This document shows positions 41,362-53,449 of a stretch of 64,000 nt of DNA, in pieces. How positions within the stretch are numbered: position 1 is the first letter of the stretch; each line of letters begins with the position of its first letter. The notes under the pieces are model-generated. The model was given only the letters and a program-made list of their open reading frames with translations. It was not told the DNA's origin and searched no databases. The position numbers were made by a program, and so were the translations under genes. The stretch is from Imbricaverruca yamaguchii (taxonomy: Eukaryota; Arthropoda; Thecostraca; Neoverrucidae), in contig JAOTOL010001642.1 in the NCBI GenBank assembly GCA_034440575.1, forward strand, positions 1,860,001 through 1,924,000. Direction: 5' to 3'.

Positions 41362-41528
41362 GTTTTTTTTTAAACTTCTGAACCGAAGTATGTTCAGCGT
41401 TTAAGGAATACCGAAACATGCCCCCGATGGTGATTTAAAAAAAAAAAATTATACTCGAACCCTGCGTTGCCAAGACAGGGGAGACCAGTGCAGGCCAGCG
41501 CTCTAACCAACTGAGCTACAAGGGCGGC
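41362..41528 (-). mobile_element. tRNA-headed SINE-like insertion, minus strand
   Basis: Read on the minus strand, the segment starts GCCGCCCTTGTAGCTCAGTT with a good box A (TAGCTCAGTTGG). It has a box B GGTTCGAGTAT and ends in an A9 tail next to 41362. It is flanked by ATAAGT on both sides (41356-41361 and 41529-41534), a possible 6-bp target duplication. The 3' half does not pair with the 5' acceptor sequence and the anticodon region is oversized, so this is not an intact tRNA gene. It differs from the SINE family at 2808 and 34828. Confidence 0.5.
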
Positions 41529-41799
41529 ATAAGTAGCCGACTTTCCTCTTCTTCACTTCTGTCCGCGAACATACATATATAGATGACACTGTTTGTCGCA
41601 ACACAATGCAGAGCAACATAGTGGCACACATCGCCTGAGTTGGACAAAGAGCTATGAGGATATCATCAAGACAGTTATACTGATGTGTGCGTGGCATGTG
41701 ATCCAGTGTAAAACTCGATGAGTGAAGTTACGAATCTTTTTGCATGCTCAGGTCTTGCATATATTGCGATGGATGGTCGTTTGATGGATGGCAATAGTT

Positions 41800-43250
41800 C
41801 GTATGGTCCTAAAAAACTGCTTAAAGCGAATGTTCAGACTCATCCAGGTAGGTACAACCTTTTAAGGGATACTCAACATGGATTTCGATCTGGGAGTGTT
41901 TGTTTAACTAACCTACTGCAGTTCATGGAGTACGTTACTAAAGAAGTAGACAACCAATGCAGGGTAGATGCTATGTACCTAGATTTAACAAAGCTTTTGA
42001 TAAAGTTCCACACAGGCGTCTAATTCATCATCTAGAGCAGCATGGGATTGACGGAGAAGTCTTAGATTGGATTAAAGCATAGTTATGATGACGGACACAA
42101 AGGGAAGTGATAAATGGATGTAAATCTGAATGGAAGGATGTTCTGTGTGGAGTGCCACAGGGCTTTGTCCTAGATCCACTTCTCTGAGTCATCTTTGTGA
42201 ATAACATTGAGGTAGGACTGAAGAATAGGGTTTTCAAATTGGCTGATGACATCAAGCTGGTAGAAATGATTAACAGTAATGATCAATCTAGCAATATTCA
42301 ACTACATTTGGTGAACCTAGGCTAGTGAGCTGATCAATGGCAGATGTCTTTCCATGATGGAAAATGTATGGCTATCTGGATTTTGGAGGTGAGACTCACG
42401 GATGTGCAATGGAAGGCAGAAGCTGGATATTATTGAAGGGGAAGAAACTTAGATGTGTTAGTTGCAAATGACTTTAAAATAGAAAATAACGTAACTCCGC
42501 TAGGAACGGTGAAATTAGCAGTGTGAGGCTTATGAACAAGGAAGTCGTAAAAATTGTACTTAGCCTATGTGCTTGGAATGTCCTCTACGAGCATCAGTGG
42601 ACTAGTAGGTAACTTAAGATATGGAGAGAGGCTTATTGCGTTCGATATTTATGCACTCAAGTATAGGATATTTAAGGGCGATATGATTTAAGTGTATCAA
42701 ATCGTTGCAGGCTTAGTTAAGGTTAATCTGAATAATGTTCTTCTGCTTAGAGTACCACATATGAGTTATCAAGTCAGGCTCGACAAGTCAAGGTGTGGGA
42801 CGGTTAAGCGACAACAGGTTTTCAGTCAATGGTGGCTGATCTGATGGTGGCTGAGGTAGGTAAGCTGCCTACTAATGTTCGGGATTTTCCTATTGAATGT
42901 AGCTAAAAATGGGCCATTTTTAGATTGGAGAATCATGTTGTTTAGTTATAATTATTGGTGGATGTGGTGATATATATCCTAATAGGTGTACATAGTCCAG
43001 GCATCTTGAAGCAGGCATGGATGTAGTTGAAAATTATTGATGAAGCACTCGATCTTGTATTATGTCCGATCCTGTTTGTGTTACGAGGAATCGAGTGAAT
43101 AGGGCTAGATAGGTATTGATAGGTGTGTAGGATGTTGGTTGATAGCATCATTGAACTATAGGGTGTGGTATTTGTTGGGGCGCTGGTTATCTTTTTGTCC
43201 TGGCTTAACCCAGATGGACCCCTGCGGCTCTTATTAAGTCTGCACACTTT
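41800..43250 (+). pseudogene. CR1-like LINE, 5'-truncated, reverse transcriptase to 3' end
   Basis: The + strand reads NLLRDTQHGFRSGSVCLTNL at about 41855-41915, then FMEYVTKEVDNQCRVDAMYL and, after one shift, FDKVPHRRLIHHLEQHGIDG. GVPQGFVLDPLL comes from about 42150 and FKLADDIKLVEMI from about 42235, where LADD is the catalytic Y/F-ADD box. Then come ADQWQMSFHDGKCMAI, VLVANDFKIENNV and the C-terminal ERLIAFDIYALKYRIFKGDM. The tail includes a TGTCCTGGCTTAACCCAG-like stretch at about 43197. In-frame stops and shifts are few to moderate, so it is younger than the other LINE pieces but still inactive. The endonuclease and ORF1 are absent. Confidence 0.8.
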
Positions 43251-43869
43251 ATGATATTCGAGATTCGCAGCGCTGGAGACGTAATAACTTATTGATGCCG
43301 CCGGTTCTCAGCCACTCGTTCCCATGCATCATGTTCGGTTCGATTCGGCTGAATGAGAAGGTTTAAATGTTCGTGGCTCCGAACGCATCGTTATTCTTAA
43401 TGTTCGTCTGCACAGGAATCGCTTGAATCCCGTGAAGAATGACATGAATGGTTCGCGGGCCAGTACAGCAAGTGCACATATCGTACATAGTTCAGACAGA
43501 TGTGTGTGCAATTGTGGCAAATCATTGTAGAGAGAGTAAAACGTAAATTCACATTCACTCCCCAGGAAAGAACCAGTTATACAAATTGTAAAGCTATATT
43601 TGCGACGTTTCGACCATAGGTTTTTATTTTCATAGGAACGTAGGATGTCATAGGAACATTTAATTACTGCATTTCATTGGATAATGGATATTATTCCACA
43701 GGAACATATGTTTATGTTATTGTCAAGCCAGCACCAAGCCTAACCAGTACCGTCGGCAAGTATGCATAGGACGGCCAGTGCAATCAGTTTAGAGTCTGCG
43801 ATCGATGTGTGTGGAAATACACCATACTGTATGCGACCATACTGTGTGTAACAAACATGGCGCGTCATA

Positions 43870-44405
43870 GGACACGTTTGTGACGACAGCTCGTCACAGA
43901 ACACGCGTGTGTGGCAAGTGTGACTCGCCACAGAACACGCGTGTGACAAGTGTGGCTCATCACAGAACACGCATGTGACAAGTGTGGCTCATCACAGAAC
44001 ACGCATGTGGCAAGTGTGGCTCATCACAGAACACGCGTGTGACAAGTGTGGCTCATCACAAAACACGCATGTGACAAGTGTGGCTCATCACAGAACACGC
44101 ATGTGGCAAGTGTGGCTCATCACAGAACACTCGTGTGAGAAGTGTGGGTAATCACAGAGCACGCGTGTGACAAGTGTGGCTCGTCACAGAACACGCGTGT
44201 GACAAGTGTGGCTCATCACAAAACACGCGTGTGCTAAGTGTGGCTCATCACAGAACACGCGTGTGACAAGTGTGGCTCGTCACATAACACGCGTGTGTGG
44301 CAAACGTGACTCGTCACAGAACACGTGTGTGGCAAGTGTGACTCGCCACAGAACACGCGTGTGACAAGTGTGGCTCGTCACAGAACACGCGTGTGACGAG
44401 CTGAC
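43870..44405 (+). repeat. 32-bp minisatellite with palindromic core
   Basis: About 16 units of ACAAGTGTGGCTCATCACAG plus AACACGCGTGTG. Most units contain the self-complementary ACACGCGTGT or the variant ACACGCATGT. It starts about 600 bp after the LINE 3' end. Confidence 0.93.
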
Positions 44406-44773
44406 CGGTGTTGTGTAGTCCACCATTGTGGCGTGCTGTTGAGCGCGTGCCATGATGTTGAGGACGAGCCGGGTCTCCTGCTTCCATGTGCACTCGTGAC
44501 GAGGTCGTCTACTTCCTCCGCCTGCGACGTTCATGTCGACTATTTGCCCGGCTGTTCCAACAGTTTCAGTTAGGGTGTGTGTAAAGTTTGATCGCTACCT
44601 TGGGTCATTGTAATGTGATGAGTTTGAAGTAGACGGATGGAAGTTGGCTTGGAGTCTGACCGATTTAACTGCAGACACAGAGTGTCACGGCGCTTCCTTC
44701 CGTCATATTTTGTGGGTGGTGCAAGTCGGAAGTGTTAGCGATGAATGATCATATGTAAATAATTAATAATACA

Positions 44774-44776
<3 letters not shown>

Positions 44777-44831
<55 letters not shown>
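44777..44831. repeat. (TA)n microsatellite beside the inverted repeat
   Basis: About 27 AT dinucleotides ending 10 bp before the left arm at 44842. Confidence 0.95.
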
Positions 44832-44838
<7 letters not shown>

Positions 44839-44841
44839 TCG

Positions 44842-44968
44842 ACAGCTTATTGACAGCCGAACATACGACCGCGTATCGACATACCACAGCTCGGTACGAA
44901 GACATACTGACATGATATGACATGCTATGCTAGAAATCTACAAATTTTCCCTCAATTAAACTAAATAA
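44842..44968 (+). repeat. left arm of a long inverted repeat (fold-back-like element)
   Basis: The reverse complement of this arm aligns along its length with 45348-45460, with a few indels. Shared blocks include TTATTTAGTTTAATTGAGG, ATTTGTAGATTT, GTCTTC.TACCGAGCTGT and GTATGTCGATACGCGGTC. Its outer end carries one inverted copy of the monomer that makes up the 45405-46310 array. Confidence 0.8.
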
Positions 44969-45129
44969 GATTGGATATGCATGTATATATATATATATAT
45001 ATCGGTATGTCATCGGGAAACGGATCGCATTTAGGTAGATTATTGGACAAAATATTTCGCTGCGTCTCTTAACACGCGCGGAGTGATGGGCACGGAAAAA
45101 AGATCATAATATTGCAATCGTTCTCACGA

Positions 45130-45200
45130 AATTCTTCGGAACTGGGCGCTACATGACCAATGTAGTCGATGCGCCCTAAAGCCCTAATGACTAACTTCGA
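45130..45200. repeat. dispersed repeat shared with 20930-21000
   Basis: Partner of 20930-21000. It lies in the spacer between the arms of the inverted repeat, so it may be part of that element's inner sequence. Confidence 0.4.
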
Positions 45201-45347
45201 AACTCTTTGCAACATCCCTTCAGCTTCTTCTTGGATTTAGAACATGATTGTCAGCAATTTGATTCACGGAATTGAATAATGTTACTTTTAGTACCCCAGT
45301 GCATTTTTAAAATTATGATTTAGCTTACCTTGTACACACCTCGAATA

Positions 45348-45460
45348 TTATTTAGTTTAATTGAGGAACGATTTGTAGATTTATAGCACATTCAGTGTCT
45401 TCATACCGAGCTGTCGTATGTCGATACGCGGTCTATATTCGGCTACCGGTAAGCTGTAAT
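45348..45460 (+). repeat. right arm of the long inverted repeat
   Basis: Inverted partner of 44842-44968, separated by a 380-bp spacer in which I recognise no gene, apart from a short AT run at 44984-45002. The outer end of this arm runs straight into the tandem array, as if terminal-repeat monomers had been amplified. This is the architecture of fold-back elements. Confidence 0.8.
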
Positions 45461-46310
45461 ATGTTCGGCTGTCGGTAAGCCTCGTATACCGATCGTATCT
45501 GTCGTATACCGATAAACGGTCTATGCTGGGCTATCGATAAGCTGTCGTATATCGATACACGGTCTATGCTGGGCCGTCGATAACTTTAGCTGTCGTATAC
45601 CGATACACGGTCTATGCTGGGCTATCGATAAGCTGTCGTATACCGATACACGGTCTATGCTGGGCTATCGATAAGCTGTCGTATACCGATAAACGGTCTA
45701 TGCTGGGCTATCGATAAGCTGTCGTATACCGATACACGGTCTATGCTGGGCTATCGATAAGCTGTCGTATACCGATACACGGTCAGTGGGCTTCGGTAAG
45801 TGTTATACCGATACACGGTCTATGCTGGGCTATCGGTAAGCTGTCGTATACCGATAAACGGTCTATGCTGGGCTATCGATAAGCTGTCGTATATCGATAC
45901 ACGGTCTATGCTGGGCTATCGATAAGCTGTCGTATACCGATACACGGTCTATGCTGGGCTGTCGATAAGCTGTCGTATACCGATACACGGTCTATGCTGG
46001 GCTATCGATAAGCTGTCGTATACCGATAAACGGTCTATGCTGGGCTGTCGATAAGCTGCCGTATGTTCTGCTGTCGGTAAGCTGTCGTATATTCGGCTGT
46101 CGATAAGTGGTCATATGGCTGGCTGTCGATACGCTGTCGTATATTCGGCTGTCGATAAGCGGTCACATGGCTGGCTGTCGATAAGTGGTCATATGGCTGG
46201 CTGCCGATACGCTGTCGTATATTCGGCTGTCGATAAGCGGTCACATGGCTGGCTGTCGATAAGCTGTCGCATGGCTGGCTGTCGATAAGCTGTCGTATGG
46301 CGGGAACATG
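45405..46310 (+). repeat. 43-bp minisatellite, grading into shorter related units
   Basis: About 14 units of roughly 43 bp built on GCTGTCGTATACCGATACAC, GGTCTATGCTGGGCTATCGA and TAA, at about 45480-46040. These are followed to 46310 by shorter variants (GCTGTCGATAAGYGGTCAYAT type). Ten exact TATCGATA octamers occur between 45530 and 46010. One unit near 45785 is internally deleted. The minus-strand open frame across 46035-46409 is a product of the repeat. Confidence 0.9.
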
Positions 46311-49300
46311 TCGGAGAACCAGATTGCATCGCCACTGAAATTTATATTGCCGGCCTTTAAGCAGGTTTGCCCATAACAGGGAAATAAATGAGGAAACGTT
46401 CCTCAGCACTCCTCAGGCTGAATCTAGGCTGGGGAGGGGGAGGGGGAGCGTCAACTAGTAGGCTTGATATTCTTTGCTTCCTCAATCTATCCGTCTTTAT
46501 TATCGGCATCTTCACTTGCAGATGACAAAACCTGCAACTTGATGTCGCAAATAACTTCACAGTGGGACCATGCTCATGCCATCAGTCTACCTGCATAGAC
46601 ACACGCGACTTTAAATCCGTCTGGCAAGTTGCTTCAGCCTTGCCTTGCCGAGTTGTTTGTTGATTACACTGCATGAGGTTTGTATTAGGAAAAAGTGGAG
46701 CCGATATCTTCTGTGCTCTATCAATTAAAGGGTACTGATTCTGAATTTAAAAGCATTTCTTCCGTCACGTCATGTCTTCTAGTGATAGCTGCTCAAAGTT
46801 TTATACAACGACGGTGTGTATATATTGATGGTGCGCAACGCTTCAAACATGATGAATATCACAATTCGATTCCCAATTAACAGTGAGCCACAACCTACAG
46901 AGTAGATGTGTTGTTTGCATTTTCTTTCTCGCTTGTGTGATGCTTCAGGCTGATCGCGTGCCAGATATTAGCAGAAATCGGATGGGGTGGTGGAACTCCA
47001 TTTCCCTTTGTACCTGCTAGCCATTTCCGCAGTATCGTGGTGAAATCCCCCTCCGCGTTTATCACTGACATTGGATGCGTTCATCGGAAAGAAGGATAGA
47101 TGGAAATGCAGAAAATAAACAATTGGCATCTTCGTCCCTCGCTAGCTCAAGATCTGCATGGACTATGCGCTGAAGAATTTTAGGGCCGAGGAATGTGAGT
47201 TATTTAATCTTAGCGTAACTTACTTTGGGGAATTTGCTTCATGGGAAGTTGGTACTCGGGCTCAACAGACTTCAGTGTTTTAGCAACCTGTATCATTGAA
47301 CCTATTGTATATGGAGTGGATGCAAGATGATATTCTTCTTTCCTGGTGATGGAAGAAAACGTTCGAAACCATCGTGTCAATGAAACCCGCGGTAGTAATA
47401 TTGAACTCATGCAATGCTCCAACTTTGGCCGGCTGCCCCACTTACACCGTAGATGCATGAATTGTATGTAGCCAGTCTGCCTCCCATTGATGATGGCAAT
47501 CACTTTCAAATCCGAGCAAATGAACCGTTGGTTTCCATTATAGTCGGTGTGGTCTAGAATAGATGTGATATTTTCGTACGATGTGACGGCGAACCGGATC
47601 AGTAGTAGTATCCCGAGCTAGCCACCGACCGGATGTGATTGTCTCATTCCCAAATGAACTTTATACGGCGATTATCTTCTCTCTTTGTACGCGTTTGGTT
47701 AGCCATCGTCATTATGAAGTCACGGTTAAACATTCAAGACCGCAACGACCACTTCAAGTCTCCACCCACTGTTCATGAATTTGTATTAGCAAAACCACAG
47801 TTATACTTAAACACCATTCCAATTGAAAACAAGAGACCGGAATTATCTGAGTTAAGAAGTTCACATGTGCAGTGAGACTGCTGTCATCATGTTTTTGTCG
47901 CAGTTTGAATAGGCGTGCGACGGTTGGTGTTGCATCCAAGGCGAGCGTTCTGTGTGTACCTCATAAATATGTTTGTCTTGATATCATCGCGAAGCCTCTG
48001 AAGAGGCACTTCTGCTGAAGTGCGAAGGGCGAGAAGGCCATCTCTGTCGTGGCCACTTCGGTTGTTTTTCCTGCCAGCGCGGCAGAAGCCGCCGCGGAAA
48101 CACCCCCGGACGAGCACGTGATCCCCATTGGGACAATGCCAGTCCATCAGTCGAAGCCAAGTCGCGGAGGAGAGCCAATACCTGAGTAATATTCGGCTCA
48201 TTTGGAATCCGCCACTTCCTCTCCTACCTACAGAACAGCTGTAGCATTGTGTACCGGTGCTGATATCGTTCTTTTTGTCCGAACACGAGATGGGAGTAGA
48301 GAGTCTCATTTTGTGAAGAATTGCATATTGTTGTGGAGAATCCCATCCTATTTGAATGAGACTCCCTCCAATCGCAGCTTAAAAACACCCGCACCACCTT
48401 GGTCGTGTCACCTGAATTACTCACCACTGCACATTGGTTGAGCCATCTATCGTCAGAGTTCTCATTTTAATGCGAAGAGCAAGTTCCTGAGCGAATGCTT
48501 ATTTGGCACTTGCGGTGAATGCAGTGGATGTGGTAGGGATAAAGGAATAGGAGGCATGTGCACAACAAAATGTGTAGTTTATTGTACTTTGCACTTCGTT
48601 TCTGAGGTGAAGTCGAAATACTTGCTTTTCCTACGACAGTGGGAAACAATTTTAAGAACCGAAGCAGTTTCAAGAACCGCTCAGGTTTCTGAGCATTTGA
48701 AAGGCTGTCGGAATGTGTTTCATTACTGGCTACAACTGCAATAACACTCATGCTTTGAAAATATCAACAGAGCATGCTCAGAAAACGATTGCAGGTACAG
48801 GTACATCCCGGGTACATCCTTTCCTTGGATATCTTCCTTGGTCAGCTTATTTCATAATAGAACGCTTCGACTATCGGGGAGGAGTCTGGTTTCCATAGCA
48901 CGATAAGTAGCGTCGTACTTTACTTATAAATTATTCAGAATGTTCGCCAGTGGAAGCTATGACAGAATTCGTCAAGCCGATGGGCTGCATGGTGCTCTTC
49001 ATCATTAGTAAATGTCCCCGAGGAGTCTGGCACTTTCCGGGGGAAATAATTTATGATAAAATGAAGACACGACACTTTTAAATGTACTCTGCATACTTCG
49101 TTTTGTTGGAGGAGCGAATTGGTGCACTGTTCCCAGAGTGGTAGTGGAAAGACACAAGCAAATGCCTAGAGTAGGCACTATCTTACGAATCAGGATGGAT
49201 GAGTTAATCGTTTTCTTTTTAGAAACGATTATTGTCTTACTTGATTAGCATTTGCAAAGCACACACAGTTCGCACTGTGTCTTCAAGCACCTATGCCGAG

Positions 49301-49385
49301 TCGTGTGATGAGTACCATCCACCGTCTGTCTAAAGACTCCCACTGCGTGCCTACCGACTACCTTCCCGCGGGTGTGTTATGACCC
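46311..49385. other. unc-13 intron, no recognised gene
   Basis: AT-rich except for a GC-rich patch at 47980-48170. A G-rich stretch lies at 46428-46447. Confidence 0.4.
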
Positions 49386-49615
49386 CACCATCTATCCACA
49401 CACTCCCACTGACACTATCCACACATTCCCACTGACAATATCCACACACGCCCACTGACACTATCCACACACTCCCACTGACACTATCCACACACTCCCA
49501 CTGACACTATCCACACACGCCCACTGACACTATCCACACACGCCCACTGACACTATCCACACCCCCACTGACACTATCCACACACTCCCACTGACACTAT
49601 CCACACACTCCCACT
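49386..49615 (+). repeat. 23-bp minisatellite
   Basis: About ten units of ACTATCCACACACTCCCACT plus GAC. Flanking segments (49340-49385 and 49603-49690) share CCCACTGCGTGC, ACCGACT and GTGTGTTRTGACC, so a larger unit was duplicated first. Confidence 0.9.
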
Positions 49616-49817
49616 GCGTGCCCACCGACTGCCTTCTCGCGAGTGTGTTGTGACCACACCCGCGTGTTGTGATCCACACACTCCCACTGCGTGGTGCGTT
49701 GTGACCCCCGCCGCCTATCTTCATACGGACACGCCAACACCCCGGGTGTGCTATGACACACACTCTTTATTCTCCACAGGCAAGTGCACTGTCCCTTCAA
49801 CGACTGCCTGTGCATAG

Positions 49818-50225
<408 letters not shown>

Positions 50226-51153
50226 TGATCGAAATATTCTTTGATTGATTAGGGTAGGCATCCAGAGAGAATTCGCTCAAAGCTTAAGGGCAGTGTGTAC
50301 CCAGCGAATCTGGAATGGGCGTCGGAGCTTTGCGAAGCGATCCCGGTAGTATGGATATATATATATATATATAAACATATATATACTCTAGAAAATCAAT
50401 CAGCCAGGATTGGGTGAAGTAATTTAGTTCTAGGGTCTTAAATACCTGAGCCTGGGAGGGTTGAAAACGGATCGCAACCTCGTCAGTTCGCTTCCTTCGT
50501 GTACATTGAGGCATTGGTAACACGCCATGCAAGATACAGTCAGAACTGAAATATGGCCGCCTGCACAATTGCTCAAACAAATACAACAAAATACGATCTC
50601 AGGTCCGGCACCTAGGTGACATGACGATCTAAACCAGAAAATGTGTATTTATGAAGTTACCTGCGTATATTTTTCTTTATCCTTGCTGTCTAGCAATGTT
50701 TTACAATCCAGGATGAATCGAATAGTAAATTATGCCCTATAAAATGTGCCAGAATTCAAGTCCATATCAGGTCAAGTCACTGAAATATAGCTTGAAATGT
50801 CTAGAAATTGCTGACATTCCAAATGCTCCGGCGGTCACAACACAGACTATTACGAAGCAAAAATGGTTGAGCCTTGGTCATTTTGCAGTGCTGTTCAGCG
50901 AGCAAGAAAACATGTTTTGACAAAATTCAGATGGCCTGTGTTCAGAAATTACACCAGGTGTAGTAAATGGGCATAATCGTACATCTAGTCTACATAAATG
51001 TACCAAAAATGTGTTCATAGTTCGTCCAACTAATGACACTATGCCCTGCGGTGTTTTCTGGTGGACGCACGAGAGCAGCATTGGGAGTGACATCGCCCTC
51101 AGTCCCATGGCCAGGTCTAGTTACAATTTTCAAACCCCTCTAACCACTGGTGA

Positions 51154-51570
<417 letters not shown>

Positions 51571-52039
51571 GAAGCCGCATCCACTGCCGACTGCGGGGCC
51601 ACTGTCCAGTGAGGCCAGATTCCGTTGAACTCTCCTCCCCCGTCCCACCCCACGGTGCAATGATAAGACAACGGGAAACGGCCACTGACTGGGGGCATGG
51701 CCATGCCTACTAGGTGGGCACAGTCTACAGGTGGCATGTTAGACGAGCCCTTCATTTCCAGCTCACCGAATATTTGCATTTTTACTGAGTCGTTTGGAAA
51801 CGCGTGCAAGCCCTCACGCTACCACCCTCCAAGCTGGCTGCAGACACCCTAGCGAACGTCCGCCTCGGTGCGATTCGAACCACCGCACCGCTGCTGCGGA
51901 GCCGCGGGCAAGCACCAATCAATGGCGCGCTGTTTGGCCGTCGGCGGGTGTTTGCCTGCCGACTGCGGGACCTGTTGAGCGGCGATACGGCCGGCGGGAC
52001 GTACTTACCCGGCCGTGTGCCCGTACAGCGTGTGATGTG

Positions 52040-53062
52040 GCCGTGGCGGCCGGCCGTCGGTCGGTCTGACCCAGCCGTGGTGCCCGTGCCCGGCCGCCAG
52101 TCGGTCTGACCCGGCTGTGGTGCTCGTGCCCGACCACCGGTCGGTCTGAACCGGTTGTGGTGCCCATGCCCGGCCGCCGGTCGGTCTGACCCGGCTGTGG
52201 TGCTCGTGCCCGGCCGCCGGTCGGTCTGACCCGGCTGTGGTGCCCATGCCCGGCCGCCGGTCGGTCTGACCCGGCTGTGGTGCCCGTGCCCGGCCGCCGG
52301 TCGGTCTGACCCGGCTGTGGTGCCCATGCCAGACTGTCGGTCGGTCTGACCCGGCCGTGGTGCCTGTGCCCGGCCGCCGGTCGGTCTGACCCGGCCGTGG
52401 TGCCCGTGCCAGGCTGTCGGTCGGTCTGACCCGGCTGTGGTGCCCGTGCCCGGCCGCCGGTCGGTCTGACCCGGTTGTGGTGCCCGTGCCCGGCCGCCGG
52501 TCGGTCTGACCCGGCTGTGGTGCCCGTGCCCGGCCGCCAGTCGGTCTGACCCGGCTGTGGTGCCCGTGCCCGGCCGCCGGTCGGTCTGACCCGGCTGTGG
52601 TGCCCGTGCCCGGCCGCCGGTCGGTCTGACCCGGCCGTGGTGCCCGTGCCAGGCTGTCGGTCGGTCTGACCCGGTTGTGGTGCCCGTGCCCGGCCGCCGG
52701 TCGGTCTGACCCGGCTGTGGTGCCCGTGCCAGGCTGTCAATCGGTCTGACGCAGCTGTGGTGCCCGTGGCCGTCCGTCGGTCGGTCTGATCCGGCTGTGG
52801 TGCCCGTGCCCGGCCGCCGGTTGGTCTGACCCGGTTGTGGTGCCCGTGCCCAGCCGCCAGTCTGTCTGACCCGGCCGTGGTGCCCGTGCCAGGCCGCCGG
52901 TCGGTCTGAACCGGCTGTGGTGCCCGTGCCCGGCCGCCGGTCGGTCTGACCCGGTTGTGGTGCCCGTGCCCGGCCGCCGGTCGGTCTGACCCGGCTGTGG
53001 TGCCCGTGCCCGGCCGCCGGTCGGTCTGACCCGGTTGCGGTGCCCGTGCCCGGGCGCCGGTC
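52040..53062 (-). repeat. 40-bp GC-rich minisatellite, about 25 copies
   Basis: The unit is TGCCCGTGCCCGGCCGCCGG plus TCGGTCTGACCCGGCTGTGG, with very little divergence and recurrent variants (AGGCTGTC for CGGCCGCC; GGTTGTGG). The 407-aa minus-strand frame (51919-53142) is generated by the array: three 40-bp units make a 40-residue cycle that contains no stop. It is not a credible protein. Confidence 0.95.
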
Positions 53063-53275
53063 GACATGGGACGTTCGTGGTGTCGCCGCCTGGTCAGGGA
53101 TCCCAGCTGTCCAGTTCGCATTATCACTCGGTACATGCGCACCGTGTTACCAGCCCGGTCGCTGTGGACGGATACTCAGGCATCAGATATTCAGGGATCA
53201 GATACTCAGACATCCGCTACTCAGAACATCAGATACTCAGACATCTATTGGGCCTCCATCCGTGCCAACATGGCT

Positions 53276-53440
53276 GCCCAGCCCAGCCCAGCCCAGTCCA
53301 TCTCGGCCCAGCCCAGCCAACCCCAGCCAAGCCATGACCAATCCAACCCTGACCAATCCAGCCCAGCCCAGCCTAGCCCAGCCCAGCCCAGCCCAGCCCA
53401 GCCCAGCCCAGCCCAGCCCAGCCCAGCACGTCCCAATCCA
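53276..53440 (+). repeat. (CCCAG)n pentanucleotide array
   Basis: CCCAG/CCAAG/CCAAT units over about 165 bp. It is preceded at 53165-53245 by a short array of ATCAGATAYTCAGRC units. Confidence 0.92.
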
Positions 53441-53449
53441 GCACACCCC

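Noticed and set aside
43870..44405. CRISPR-like regular repeats
   Set aside because: Units are contiguous with no unique spacers, and the setting is an animal intron; this is a minisatellite.
51860..51950. GGTTCGAAT box-B-like sequence on the minus strand
   Set aside because: No matching box A or acceptor stem could be found.
51919..53142. 407-codon minus-strand open frame with a repeating Arg/Pro/Gln/Gly peptide
   Set aside because: It is produced by the 40-bp minisatellite, whose three-unit cycle happens to lack stops. There is no start context, domain or codon bias of its own.
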